A stretch of DNA of 12,370 nucleotides. Origin: Lentimicrobiaceae bacterium (GTDB taxonomy: Bacteria > Bacteroidota > Bacteroidia > Bacteroidales > SKPS01). The notes beneath the pieces are model-generated. The model did no database searches. It saw only the letters and a program-made list of their open reading frames with translations, and was not told where the DNA came from. The stretch spans positions 1-12,370 of the forward strand of contig SKPS01000362.1 of assembly GCA_007119395.1 (NCBI GenBank), read 5' to 3'. A program made the translations under genes and the position numbers. Of this stretch, positions 4,879 to 12,370 are shown one piece after another; positions within the stretch are counted from its first letter, which is position 1; each line of letters starts with the position of its first letter.

Positions 4879-5955
4879 ATGAAAAAGAGACCATGGATTA
4901 CGTTACGCAGGGGCGTTGAGGATGGGAGGAAGGTGATCACGGTACACTTCTACTACAACAAGGAGGTATTGGATCAGTTAAAGAGTTTGCGGGTAGCCCG
5001 TTACCATGCCATAGGGAAGTACTGGTATATTGAAGCGGATCGTTTTGATCGTCGGGCATTTGTAGAGTCGATGCGTCCTGTTGCGGGGGTAAACTGTCGC
5101 GCATTGGCGCCGGGCTGGCGGCCTCCGAAGGGGCCTCGTCCGATGGGTCTTCAGAGTGAGCGACCGTCGGGATCCACCTGGGGACCCCTCACGCCGGAGA
5201 ACGACGCGCTGGTGAAGCGTTTCCACACGTGGGCCGGCCAACAGGAGTGTCATCCCCTCACGTCCGACAGCAGCCGGCAGTGGTTCGCCGACCTCATCGC
5301 ATGGCTCCAACCCGACGACCTGAAAACACTCAGCCCGTTCCGTTTTATCGAATTTGTCCAGGACCACATCCTGGCCGGCAAACTCACCACAGTGGAACAG
5401 AAAGGGGTGATCAGCATCATCATCCGCTTTTTCCATGAAGAGCTGGGCCACCATCTCACCACACCGTATCATATCACCAAGATCGAAAGGTCGCACATCC
5501 CGCGTGTTGCGGAGGTGAAGTCGCTGTTCAACGCGCCAATCCCTTTGAAGCAGCGATGCATGTTTGCGCTCGTCTATCTGTTCGGGTTGCCCGGCAGACA
5601 GGTGGTGAAGATCGTTGCACCGGACCTGGACCCTGAAAAGAACAGTTTCATCATCCGAACATCTGTGAAGCTACCGGATCGTTTGACGCAACTGCCTGAG
5701 ATGCTCCGGCAGTGGCTTCAGCAGTACCGTAAAGAGGAGGTCGGTTACCTGTTTTTTTTCGAAGGGGATGAGCCGGGTCTCCCTTACCCTGATGAGCGCC
5801 TGAGCAGGGATCTGTACGAGGCCATGAAAAGTTTGCCTTTGGAGAGGCCCTTTACGCTGACCGGACTGAGGAAGAGTTATGCCGTGCACCTTATTGAAGA
5901 GTGCCGGAACGTCCCGGTGAGCAGGAAGCCGGATTTGGTGGCTGTCGGTGCCTGA
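4879..5955 (+). CDS. Degenerate tyrosine recombinase / integrase-like protein
   Basis: A 358-residue protein with the layout of a Bacteroidetes integrase. The N-terminal segment (about 18-55) reads KVITVHFYYNKEVLDQLKSL then KYWYIEA. A core-binding SAM-like region spans about 105-195, and a catalytic-like region about 205-345. The catalytic residues are largely missing. The first arginine region reads FGLPGRQVVK where GLR.SE is expected. The HxLRH box reads TGLRKSYAVHLIE: the arginine (R331) remains but the first histidine is T. The protein ends 20 residues later, before any GH or tyrosine motif. It is either truncated at its 3' end or a domesticated, non-cleaving relative. ATG 4879 follows a purine-rich GGGGAGGG, good ribosome-binding context. 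It is convergent with aspartate kinase, 38 bp away. Confidence 0.65.
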   Translation: MKKRPWITLRRGVEDGRKVITVHFYYNKEVLDQLKSLRVARYHAIGKYWYIEADRFDRRAFVESMRPVAGVNCRALAPGWRPPKGPRPMGLQSERPSGSTWGPLTPENDALVKRFHTWAGQQECHPLTSDSSRQWFADLIAWLQPDDLKTLSPFRFIEFVQDHILAGKLTTVEQKGVISIIIRFFHEELGHHLTTPYHITKIERSHIPRVAEVKSLFNAPIPLKQRCMFALVYLFGLPGRQVVKIVAPDLDPEKNSFIIRTSVKLPDRLTQLPEMLRQWLQQYRKEEVGYLFFFEGDEPGLPYPDERLSRDLYEAMKSLPLERPFTLTGLRKSYAVHLIEECRNVPVSRKPDLVAVGA

Positions 5956-5993
5956 TCAGGAGGGTGGTAATGGCGGCACATCGGTGGTATCCA

Positions 5994-7265
5994 TCACCCT
6001 TCGCTCACCACCAGTTGCACCGTGTTTCTGCTCCGCTGTTCAAGGATCACCTTCGCGTTGGCAATCAGACCATCAATCATCTCTTCGGTGAAGTGGCGGA
6101 TGGTGATCAGGGTAAGGTGCCGGTTGTAGCGGATGGCAAACTGCTCATTCAGCATGCTGATCAGTTGGTGTGAACGGTCTTCCTGGTCATCGATACAAAC
6201 AGAGAAGCTGATGGCAGAGTTTTGCATCAGGTTGGCGCGGATGTTTAATGAAGAGAGGCAGGAGAAGATGTCTGAGATGTTTCTTTCGGCGATGAAGGAG
6301 AAGTCTTTGGGTGAGAAGGAGATGAGTGTTTGGTTTTTTTTGATGATATAGCTGGGGATCTGCTGGTCATATTTTTCGAGGGAGTGGATCAGGCTTCCGG
6401 GTTGGTCGGGATTTAGAAACGATTTTACTTTCAGCGGGATGTTTTTGTTTTGAAGCGGTTTGATGGTTTTTGGGTGGATCACTTTTGCGCCGTAGTATGC
6501 CAGTTCGATCGCTTCATGGAACGACAATTCGGGCAGCATCACGGCATCGTGGAAGATGGCAGGATCGGCGTTCATCAGTCCGGGCACATCTTTCCATATC
6601 ACCACCTCTTCGGCATCCAGTGCGTAGGCAATCACTGCTGCGGTAAAGTCGGAACCTTCTCTGCCCAGGGTGATCATGTCACCGTTGCCGGTGCTGGCGA
6701 TGAATCCTTGTGTAATCCCCATGGTAGCGCCCGATTCCTGTCGGTTTTTTAAGCACTTTTTCAGGTTTGCTGTGGTGCGTTCCCAGTTGATACGCCCTTC
6801 GCGCCAGGTTTCATCTGTGATGATCAGCTTACGTGCATCCAGCCAGTCGAGGTCCAGCCCGGTATGTTTCAGGTAGTGCCAGATCAACACCGTTGAGAGG
6901 AGTTCTCCATAGGGCACCACCATTTCATACGCCCGGTCGTACGACTTTGGCGCCGGTTCGATCAGGGTGCTCCACAAGCTGTTGAAAAGGTCCGACAGCT
7001 CATTGAAGGCGAACCGGTCTCCGGGCAGCAGCTCTTCCAAAATCCCGAAATGGAACCTTTTGATGGCGGCCAACTGCTCCTCCACCGCCTCCCCGTCGCC
7101 ACGGTGCCACACCGTGGCCAGTTGCTCCAAACGGTTGGTGGTTTTGCTCATCGCCGAGACCACCACCAGCAGATGGGTGCCCCGGTACTGCCCGAGAAAC
7201 GACGCCAGATTCTTCACCGAAGCAGCATCCTTCACCGATGCTCCTCCAAACTTATACACTTTCAT
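5994..7265 (-). CDS. lysC: Aspartate kinase (monofunctional)
   Basis: A 423-residue cytoplasmic enzyme making 4-phospho-L-aspartate, the first step to lysine, threonine, methionine and diaminopimelate. The amino-acid-kinase domain starts with VYKFGGASV (3-11), contains ITQGF and TLGREGSDFTA (199-209; the usual motif is LGRGGSDTTA), then VVIWKDVPGL and YYGAKVIHPKTI (258-268). ACT-type regulatory domains follow from about 310, with SFIAERNISDIF and LMQNSAISFSVCID. Feedback control is therefore likely at the protein level. No homoserine dehydrogenase domain is fused. It stands alone with its own promoter; neighbours are a convergent recombinase-like gene and the unrelated flippase. The symbol lysC is generic for this class. 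Confidence 0.92.
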   Translation of the reverse strand: MKVYKFGGASVKDAASVKNLASFLGQYRGTHLLVVVSAMSKTTNRLEQLATVWHRGDGEAVEEQLAAIKRFHFGILEELLPGDRFAFNELSDLFNSLWSTLIEPAPKSYDRAYEMVVPYGELLSTVLIWHYLKHTGLDLDWLDARKLIITDETWREGRINWERTTANLKKCLKNRQESGATMGITQGFIASTGNGDMITLGREGSDFTAAVIAYALDAEEVVIWKDVPGLMNADPAIFHDAVMLPELSFHEAIELAYYGAKVIHPKTIKPLQNKNIPLKVKSFLNPDQPGSLIHSLEKYDQQIPSYIIKKNQTLISFSPKDFSFIAERNISDIFSCLSSLNIRANLMQNSAISFSVCIDDQEDRSHQLISMLNEQFAIRYNRHLTLITIRHFTEEMIDGLIANAKVILEQRSRNTVQLVVSEG

Positions 7266-7360
7266 AGTTTCCTTGCTTCACACATTGATTTTCACAACCT
7301 GTTGCTGCCTATTTATCCACGCAAAGGCGCAGTATAGCCCAACAGAGAGCGTTGCCACGG

Positions 7361-7368
7361 CAAAGATA
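7361..7368 (-). promoter_or_regulatory. -7 promoter box for aspartate kinase
   Basis: TATCTTTG on the minus strand is a perfect TAnnTTTG match. No good -33 element stands at 19-21 bp. It predicts a 5' leader of about 90 bases before the ATG at 7265, in which I see no riboswitch fold or leader peptide. Confidence 0.5.
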
Positions 7369-7499
7369 TGTAAAACCCCATGAATGGTACCACGCCCACA
7401 CACCCCGAAGATTCAGGCCCATGCCTGGTTCCATCCTAAATAAAGGTGAAAGAGTGCCAGGGTGATTGGGTGTAATGATGATGTTGATATGATGAACAA

Positions 7500-8555
7500 T
7501 CAGGTTGACAGGGGGGGTGTTGCGACCTCGTTTCTGCCGTTGCGGATTCTCCTTTTCAAAGCGGCCAGCCAAAGGATGGAGGCGATCCCTGCCACCACAA
7601 TCACTGCTGTTTGCATTGTCCAGAGAATCCATCCCATGGCGAACCCTGTGGTGACAGACACCCCATAGAGCATCAGTGTATCACGGGCGATCACCGGATA
7701 GAGTCCGATCCCTCCCGGGGTGATCACGATACCAACGGTGCCCAGCATCAGCACGGCCATGCCGGCGCCAATCCCCAGAGAAGCGGTCTCCGACAGCGCG
7801 TTAAAGCACAACCATGTCATCAGAAAATAGACAAACCAGATGGCGAAGCTATACACTACAAACGTCAGAGGTCTTTTCACATGTCTCACCGAGAGGAGGC
7901 CACTCCAGAAGCCCAGCAGCAACATTTTCCCTTTGTAGCGCACCGGCTGGTCGGGTTTGGCGCGCAGCAGAATCAACACAATCAGCCCCACCGTCACAGT
8001 GCCCGCTCCTGTCACCAGGAAGAAGAGGTGGTTGGCACTCAGGGTAGTCACCTTTGACACCAGTCCGGTAGCAATCTGGGTCTCTATATAGCTGATGATG
8101 TATTGGTATTGGGTGAGCATCATCAGAAAAAACAGCAACACAAAAACGATGGTATCGATGGCCCGTTCGGTCACCACGGTGCCAAGGGATCTGTTCACAG
8201 GGATTTTGTCGGTGGTGAGGAGTACACCGCACCGGGTGATTTCGCCGAGCCGTGGGAAGGCCATGTTGGCGAGGTAACCGGTCATTACGGCGGCGAATGT
8301 ATTCCGTAGCGAGGGCTTCACCGCGATGGGGTCAAGAAGCATCTGCCATCGCAAGGCCCTGAGGAGATGGCTTAGAATGCCTGCCAGGGCCACCACTACA
8401 AGCCAGAATGGGTTCACCTGCCGGAAGGAGACCATCAGATCAGCCCTGTCTGACGGGGTTAATCCCCTCAGACTGAGCCAGGTAATCAGTAGCCCGACAG
8501 CCAGAAAGAACACAAACTTAAGTATACCTTTCAGTCGGACTTTCAATGGTTTCAA
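7500..8555 (-). CDS. Flippase-like integral membrane protein (LPG synthase TM / YbhN family)
   Basis: A 351-residue inner-membrane protein with about eight hydrophobic segments (for example 12-29, 51-68, 133-148, 177-198, 231-251, 262-281, 302-325). It matches the lysylphosphatidylglycerol-synthetase transmembrane region family (UPF0104/YbhN). The conserved FPRLGEITR at 100-108 and PGGIG at 280-284 are the family signatures. Family members are proposed to move lipid-linked molecules across the membrane; the substrate here is unknown. There is no C-terminal synthetase domain. The start is TTG at 8555, overlapping the panD stop by 4 bp (TTGA), so translation is probably coupled to panD. The frame ends in a 7-C run close to the stop. 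Confidence 0.85.
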   Translation of the reverse strand: MKPLKVRLKGILKFVFFLAVGLLITWLSLRGLTPSDRADLMVSFRQVNPFWLVVVALAGILSHLLRALRWQMLLDPIAVKPSLRNTFAAVMTGYLANMAFPRLGEITRCGVLLTTDKIPVNRSLGTVVTERAIDTIVFVLLFFLMMLTQYQYIISYIETQIATGLVSKVTTLSANHLFFLVTGAGTVTVGLIVLILLRAKPDQPVRYKGKMLLLGFWSGLLSVRHVKRPLTFVVYSFAIWFVYFLMTWLCFNALSETASLGIGAGMAVLMLGTVGIVITPGGIGLYPVIARDTLMLYGVSVTTGFAMGWILWTMQTAVIVVAGIASILWLAALKRRIRNGRNEVATPPLST

Positions 8556-8896
8556 ATTTTGTTTTCGCCGTCGGGGAAAATGATCTGCGGTGTAAACTGT
8601 TTGGCCTTTTCAAAATCCATCATGGCATATGAGACAATGATCACCAGGTCACCTACGGCCACCTTCCGGGCGGCTGCTCCGTTGATGCCTATGCAGCCAC
8701 TGCCCCGTTCCCCTTTGATCACATAGGTTTCGAAGCGTTCGCCATTGTGGATGTTGTAGATATGTACCCTCTCGTTCTCAATGAGTTGCACAGCATCCAT
8801 CAGGTCTTCGTCGATGGTGATAGACCCAATATAGTGCAGGTTGGAAGCTGTAACAGTGGCTCTGTGGATTTTCGACTTTAGTATTTCAATATGCAT
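8552..8896 (-). CDS. panD: Aspartate 1-decarboxylase proenzyme
   Basis: A 114-residue cytoplasmic enzyme that converts aspartate to beta-alanine for pantothenate synthesis. It is made as a proenzyme that cleaves itself between Gly24 and Ser25 to create the pyruvoyl cofactor; YIGSITID shows this site. KSKIHRATVT (7-16), NGERFETYVI and GCIGINGAAARKVAVGD are the other family blocks. Length matches the usual 115-130. It lies 131 bp downstream of panC, which makes the partner substrate, but has its own -7 box in between. It overlaps the flippase gene by 4 bp. Confidence 0.95.
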   Translation of the reverse strand: MHIEILKSKIHRATVTASNLHYIGSITIDEDLMDAVQLIENERVHIYNIHNGERFETYVIKGERGSGCIGINGAAARKVAVGDLVIIVSYAMMDFEKAKQFTPQIIFPDGENKI

Positions 8897-8941
8897 CGGA
8901 TTCTCTCCTGTTCTGCTTTGACCGGGGTTGTTTTGTTGTGT

Positions 8942-8959
8942 TGATCAACCCGGTGATCA
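8942..8959. promoter_or_regulatory. Paired TGATCA motifs in the panD leader
   Basis: TGATCA occurs at 8942-8947 (within the palindrome TTGATCAA, 8941-8948) and again at 8954-8959, start-to-start 12 bp apart. They sit between the panD -7 box and the panD ATG. An operator is possible, but a chance pair cannot be excluded. Confidence 0.25.
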
Positions 8960-8979
8960 AACCGTTTTGTTTGTGGCTG

Positions 8980-8987
8980 CAAAGGTA
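8980..8987 (-). promoter_or_regulatory. -7 promoter box for panD
   Basis: TACCTTTG on the minus strand is a perfect TAnnTTTG match in the panC-panD gap. No clear -33 element is seen. The predicted leader is about 80 bases. Confidence 0.5.
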
Positions 8988-9027
8988 TAAATTAATTTCG
9001 ATTATATCTTTTACGTCAACCGCTTCA

Positions 9028-9870
9028 TTATTCCAGTATCATGTTGTCGATCAATCGGATATCACCCATATACACGGCCACGTACATCACGGCCGGTTGG
9101 TTGGGGATCCACTTTTTCAGGGGCACCAGGGTATTGGTATCGGCCACGGTCACATACTCCGGTTTTGCGCCGGGGATAATGTTAAAACGTTTGCGCACTT
9201 CATTTTCCAGGTCTGGCACTGTGTAATTACGGAAGTTTTCTTTGGCATAGCGGAGAGCTTCATAGATTGCCGGAGCATGTTTCCGTTGTTCTTGGGTGAG
9301 TCTGATGTTTCGTGAGCTCATGGCCAGCCCGTCGGGTTCCCGAATGATGGGGCATCCGATGATCTCTGTCGGGTGCTCCTCTTGCCGGGTCATCTCCCGG
9401 ATCACCAGCAACTGCTGATAGTCTTTCGTGCCGAAGTAGGCACGTGTGGGTTGCACAATGCGGAAAAGCCGGTCGACCACGATGGCCACTCCGTTGAAAT
9501 GGCCCGGCCGGAACGCCCCTTCCATCACTTCATCCAGGTGACCGAATGAGTACTGCTTCGTGACCGGTTCAGGGTACATGTTCTGCTCCGAGGGCATAAA
9601 AAGCATATCACACCGGGTCTCTTCCAGCAGACCGATATCTGTTTCCGGCATGCGGGGGTACTTCTCCAGGTCTTCACTCTTATTGAACTGGATCGGATTG
9701 ACAAAAATGGAGCACACGGTCACCTCGTTCTCTCTGCAGCTCCTCTCTACCAGCGACAGGTGCCCTTCATGCAAGGCACCCATGGTGGGCACAAACCCTA
9801 CACTACGTCCGGCTGCCCGTTGCCGGGCAACCCAATGCCGCGCTTCCTCAACATTATCTATCGTTATCAC
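9028..9870 (-). CDS. panC: Pantothenate synthetase (pantoate--beta-alanine ligase)
   Basis: A 280-residue cytoplasmic ATP-dependent ligase joining pantoate and beta-alanine. FVPTMGALHEGHLSLV (26-41) holds the HIGH-type ATP site, FVNPIQFNKSEDLEKYPR (56-73) is a family block, and MSSRN (184-188) is the KMSKS counterpart. FNGVAIVVDRLF and YFGTKDYQQL also fit. The start chosen is GTG at 9870, giving the length of known PanC (about 280). The open frame continues upstream to 10011 but that extension crosses the promoter and has no homology to the family. It is transcribed divergently from the glycogen-synthase homologue. Confidence 0.95.
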   Translation of the reverse strand: MITIDNVEEARHWVARQRAAGRSVGFVPTMGALHEGHLSLVERSCRENEVTVCSIFVNPIQFNKSEDLEKYPRMPETDIGLLEETRCDMLFMPSEQNMYPEPVTKQYSFGHLDEVMEGAFRPGHFNGVAIVVDRLFRIVQPTRAYFGTKDYQQLLVIREMTRQEEHPTEIIGCPIIREPDGLAMSSRNIRLTQEQRKHAPAIYEALRYAKENFRNYTVPDLENEVRKRFNIIPGAKPEYVTVADTNTLVPLKKWIPNQPAVMYVAVYMGDIRLIDNMILE

Positions 9871-9941
9871 ATTGAAAGGCTTATGTTTATACCTCTTTCC
9901 AACAACTGACCGGGGCACACAGCCCGATTCTTTTTGCGGTG

Positions 9942-9973
9942 CAAAGCTAATACACCTTGTGTTAATTGGTAAA
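9942..9973 (-). promoter_or_regulatory. Promoter of panC
   Basis: TAGCTTTG (9942-9949, minus strand) is a perfect -7 box; TTTA (9970-9973) lies exactly 20 bp upstream as the -33 element. It interleaves with the oppositely directed promoter at 9956-9988. Confidence 0.65.
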
Positions 9974-9988
9974 TTTTTCTTAAATTTG
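9956..9988 (+). promoter_or_regulatory. Promoter of the glycogen synthase - DUF4270 - glmS operon
   Basis: TAAATTTG (9981-9988) is a perfect -7 box; CTTG (9956-9959) lies 21 bp upstream. The predicted start is about 15 bases before the ATG at 10010. Its -33 side overlaps the panC promoter, so the two could compete for polymerase or share a regulator. Confidence 0.6.
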
Positions 9989-10009
9989 CACACGTTTAAA
10001 TGATTGATC

Positions 10010-10843
10010 ATGACTGTAAAAGAAAAAGTAAAGGTACTCTATGTAACACAGGAGATCACCCCCTATCTCAAAGAGAGCCACCTTGGCCTGATTGGCCGCC
10101 ATCTGCCCCAGGGAATTCAGGAAAGAGGAAAAGAGATTCGCACGTTTATGCCGCGTTATGGTATCATCAACGAAAGACGCAATCAACTTCATGAGGTGAT
10201 CAGGCTTTCGGGAATGAACCTTGTGATTAATGACACCGACCACCCTTTGATTATCAAAGTGGCCTCTATCCAGTCGGCCCGGATGCAGATCTATTTTATC
10301 GACAACGAAGACTACTTCCACCGGAAAAGTGTGCTGAGAGACAAGAACGATGTGTTTTTCGACGACAACGAAGAGAGAATGGTTTTCTATGCCAGAGGGG
10401 TCATTGAAACGGTGAAAAAGCTCGGTTGGGCACCCTCGGTGATACACTGCCACGGATGGATCTCCAGTCTGGTGCCTTTCTATGTGAAAACAGCATACCG
10501 GGAAAACCCCATCTTCTCTGATGCCAAAATCGTGGTCTCCTTCTATGATGATCATTTTGCAGAGAATTTTAGTGATAAGTTTCACAATAAACTGAAGATG
10601 GAGGGAGTTTCTCCTGAGGACCTTAATGTGTTTCCAACCACTGATTATCCGGGGTTGATGAAAGGGGTGATTGACATGAGCGACGCCTTCATCATGGGCA
10701 GTCCTGAGATCCACCCTGATGTAAAGGTTAATGCCATTGAGAGCGGAAAGCCGATCCTGGAATATCAGTCAACGGAGAACTACATAGATGTCTACAACGA
10801 GTTTTATGATAGGGTGCTGAACCCGGCACCGGTGGTAACCTAA
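10010..10843 (+). CDS. Glycogen/starch synthase N-terminal domain protein (GT5-like, short)
   Basis: A 277-residue protein matching only the N-terminal Rossmann domain of GT5 glycogen synthases, which are normally 470-500 residues. VLYVTQEITPYLKES (9-23) aligns with the start of the family, MPRYGI (48-53) with the PRY block, and VIHCHGWISSLVPFYVK (144-160) with the HxHDW block. The ADP-glucose-binding motif KxGGL is replaced by KESHL (21-25), and the C-terminal GT1-type domain is absent. An independent synthase activity is therefore doubtful; this short form appears to be the usual Bacteroidales version at this locus, which is from my knowledge of the group. ATG 10010 is preferred over TTG 10004. 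It is 13 bp upstream of the DUF4270 gene. Confidence 0.8.
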   Translation: MTVKEKVKVLYVTQEITPYLKESHLGLIGRHLPQGIQERGKEIRTFMPRYGIINERRNQLHEVIRLSGMNLVINDTDHPLIIKVASIQSARMQIYFIDNEDYFHRKSVLRDKNDVFFDDNEERMVFYARGVIETVKKLGWAPSVIHCHGWISSLVPFYVKTAYRENPIFSDAKIVVSFYDDHFAENFSDKFHNKLKMEGVSPEDLNVFPTTDYPGLMKGVIDMSDAFIMGSPEIHPDVKVNAIESGKPILEYQSTENYIDVYNEFYDRVLNPAPVVT

Positions 10844-10856
10844 AACAAGAAACCTT

Positions 10857-12173
10857 TTGAGAACAGCTGTCACGATCATTTCCCGCAGGGTAATCCCCGC
10901 TTTGGTGTTACTTTTTCTATTGCAGGCTTGTCAGAAAGACGATGAATTCGGTCTTGACATCATCAGTTTACCAGGTGATCGGTTCACCATGGGCTTTACC
11001 GATACTGTTTCTATTGTAGCCTGGAGCTCTTTTGAAGACTCACTGCAAACCAGTGGTGTTGTCAACAGCTTGCTGGGCAGTTTCCATGATCCTCTCTTCG
11101 GGCGCACCACCGCCAGCCTCTACACCCAGGCGTTGCTCTCCACCAGCAATGTCAGCTTTGGCAACAATCCGGTGGGTGACTCACTCCATCTGACGCTCCG
11201 CTTCAACGGCCACTACGGCGACTCCAGGTCGCGTCAACGGGTCAGGGTGTACGAAATTGACCCCGGCGCTGAATTCCATAGTGATACCACCTACTATTCA
11301 AACCGGCAGCTCCCGCTGGGGAACCTGCTGTTCGATGATATGGTGGAATTCAATGCGGTTGACAGCACCACATTCAATGGCGTCAGAACGCCACCACTGG
11401 TAAGGATCCGGCTGAACAACCTGCTGTTGCAAAAATTTATCGATGCCTCAGGTACCGGTGACCTGCTGAACAACACTGCCTTCAGAGAGTTTTTCAAAGG
11501 ACTCTATGTCACCATAGAACCTGACAACAGCCAACGCGTGGGAACCATGGGCTATTTCAACATGAACGCCGATCTCACCGGTTTAACGCTGTTCTATCAC
11601 AACGACATGGATACCCTCTCATACCCGTTTGTTATCAATGATGAATGTGCACGTTTCTCGCACTTTGATCACCACGGCTACCAGTTCGCCGAGGCAGGGC
11701 TACTGCAGCAAGACACGCTGGGTAACAACCCAAGACTCTACCTGCAGCCCAATGCAGGGGTGAAACTGAATATCAGAATGCCTCACCTGAAAGACCTTGT
11801 GGAGGAGGGAACCAAAGGGATTACACGTGCAGAACTGATTCTGAAGGCAGACCCTTCAGATCACTCCGCCTCAGTGTTTGCACCACCCCAAAGACTCTCC
11901 ATCGCACGCCTCAATGAAGAGGGGAGAAATGTGTTTATCACCGATTTCTACGAAGGTGAAACGTTTATGGGTGGCAACTGGGATCCTGTGAAAAGGGAGT
12001 ACCGGTTCAGGATCACCCGGCACATGCAGGATATGCTCAACGAGAAGTATCCCAACAACGGATTGGTCGTGATGGTGGGGGGTGCTTCGGTGCTCTCCAA
12101 CCGGGTGGTGCTCAAAGGGAATTCCCCCGGTGAACAAAACGTGCGCCTGGAAATCGTATTTGCAAACCCATAA
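10857..12173 (+). CDS. DUF4270 family lipoprotein
   Basis: A 438-residue predicted lipoprotein. A signal peptide (1-24) with hydrophobic core IPALVLLFLL ends in the lipobox LQAC, so Cys25 would be lipidated. The mature part has the look of the Bacteroidetes DUF4270 family: an early GLD..SLPGDRF segment, SLLGSFHDPLFGRTTASLYTQ-type sequence near 70-90, and a beta-rich body. Its function is not known; surface or periplasmic placement follows from the signal. The start is TTG at 10857, because no ATG exists before residue 45 and this start gives a complete signal peptide. It lies 13 bp after the glycogen-synthase homologue and 12 bp before glmS, so the three are probably one operon. Confidence 0.85.
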   Translation: MRTAVTIISRRVIPALVLLFLLQACQKDDEFGLDIISLPGDRFTMGFTDTVSIVAWSSFEDSLQTSGVVNSLLGSFHDPLFGRTTASLYTQALLSTSNVSFGNNPVGDSLHLTLRFNGHYGDSRSRQRVRVYEIDPGAEFHSDTTYYSNRQLPLGNLLFDDMVEFNAVDSTTFNGVRTPPLVRIRLNNLLLQKFIDASGTGDLLNNTAFREFFKGLYVTIEPDNSQRVGTMGYFNMNADLTGLTLFYHNDMDTLSYPFVINDECARFSHFDHHGYQFAEAGLLQQDTLGNNPRLYLQPNAGVKLNIRMPHLKDLVEEGTKGITRAELILKADPSDHSASVFAPPQRLSIARLNEEGRNVFITDFYEGETFMGGNWDPVKREYRFRITRHMQDMLNEKYPNNGLVVMVGGASVLSNRVVLKGNSPGEQNVRLEIVFANP

Positions 12174-12185
12174 TCTTTACTGCCC

Positions 12186-12370
12186 ATGTGTGGAATTGTC
12201 GCTTATATCGGGTCCAAACAGGCTTACCCGATCCTTATCAATGGACTTTACCGGTTGGAATACCGTGGCTACGACAGTGCCGGAATCGCGTTGCACAACG
12301 ATGGGATCAAGCTGTTCAAGTGCAAAGGAAAAGTATCAGACCTGGAGGCACATGTAGCCGGGCAGGATCT
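12186..12370 (+). CDS. glmS: Glucosamine-6-phosphate synthase, N-terminal part (cut by window end)
   Basis: The first 61 codons of glutamine--fructose-6-phosphate aminotransferase (isomerizing), which makes glucosamine-6-phosphate for peptidoglycan and lipopolysaccharide. MCGIVAYIG gives the N-terminal nucleophile Cys2 of the glutaminase domain, and LEYRGYDSAGIAL (24-36) is the hallmark block. The gene continues beyond the window; the full protein should be about 610 residues. It starts 12 bp after the DUF4270 gene with no clear promoter between. I see no glmS ribozyme, which is expected because there is no leader to hold one. Confidence 0.95.
   Translation, partial: MCGIVAYIGSKQAYPILINGLYRLEYRGYDSAGIALHNDGIKLFKCKGKVSDLEAHVAGQD

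Noticed and set aside
7266..7360. Possible lysine riboswitch or leader peptide ahead of aspartate kinase
   Set aside because: The leader is too short for a lysine riboswitch and shows no terminator hairpin or run of lysine/threonine codons.
7511..7517. Seven-base G run at the flippase end as a slippage site
   Set aside because: It lies in the last few codons, so slippage would alter only the tail; too short and too late to be a convincing switch.
9871..10011. N-terminal extension of panC
   Set aside because: The frame is open but covers both divergent promoters, and PanC homologues begin near the GTG at 9870.
1..12370. CRISPR array or transposase
   Set aside because: No regularly spaced 25-40 bp repeats were seen, and no reading frame shows transposase motifs.

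Overview
The window looks like a chromosomal segment of a Bacteroidales bacterium, by inference close to Dysgonomonadaceae/Porphyromonadaceae. The reasons are the repeated Bacteroidetes-type -7 promoter box (TAnnTTTG) ahead of genes, a DUF4270 lipoprotein, the N-terminal-only glycogen synthase homologue, and the block panC - panD - flippase opposite glycogen synthase - DUF4270 - glmS. A species call is not possible from the sequence alone.

Left part (1-2930) is AT-richer and accessory in character. At its centre (744-2143, minus strand) is a compact three-gene operon. Its order is a HigB/RelE-like toxin, an XRE-family HTH antitoxin with a C-terminal extension, and a SecB-like chaperone. This matches a toxin-antitoxin-chaperone (TAC) module such as M. 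tuberculosis HigBA-SecB. The module is bracketed by two diverged copies of an unrecognised proline-rich gene (266-645 and 2233-2586) that share a 35-bp identical block. The first copy carries a 10-base C tract and is frameshifted exactly there. Further left is an 89-base palindromic element that can fold into a three-way junction (102-190). To the right is a gene-free stretch (2587-2931) with 9-bp tandem repeats in inverted orientation, hairpins and a terminator.

A tRNA-Ala(GGC) on the minus strand (2932-3005) marks the boundary. The accessory material lies off its 3' end, the usual side for tRNA-targeted islands. To its right are RNA 2',3'-cyclic phosphodiesterase (thpR) and an overlapping fructosamine-kinase-family gene, then a tyrosine-recombinase-like gene that has lost its recognisable catalytic residues (4879-5955).

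The right part is ordinary core metabolism. On the minus strand are aspartate kinase, a YbhN-like flippase, panD and panC. panC and panD are neighbouring pantothenate genes but each appears to have its own promoter; the flippase overlaps panD by 4 bp and is probably co-transcribed with it. On the plus strand, transcribed divergently from panC, is a tight operon of a short glycogen-synthase homologue, a DUF4270 lipoprotein and glmS (cut by the window end). The panC and glycogen-synthase promoters interleave in about 50 bp.
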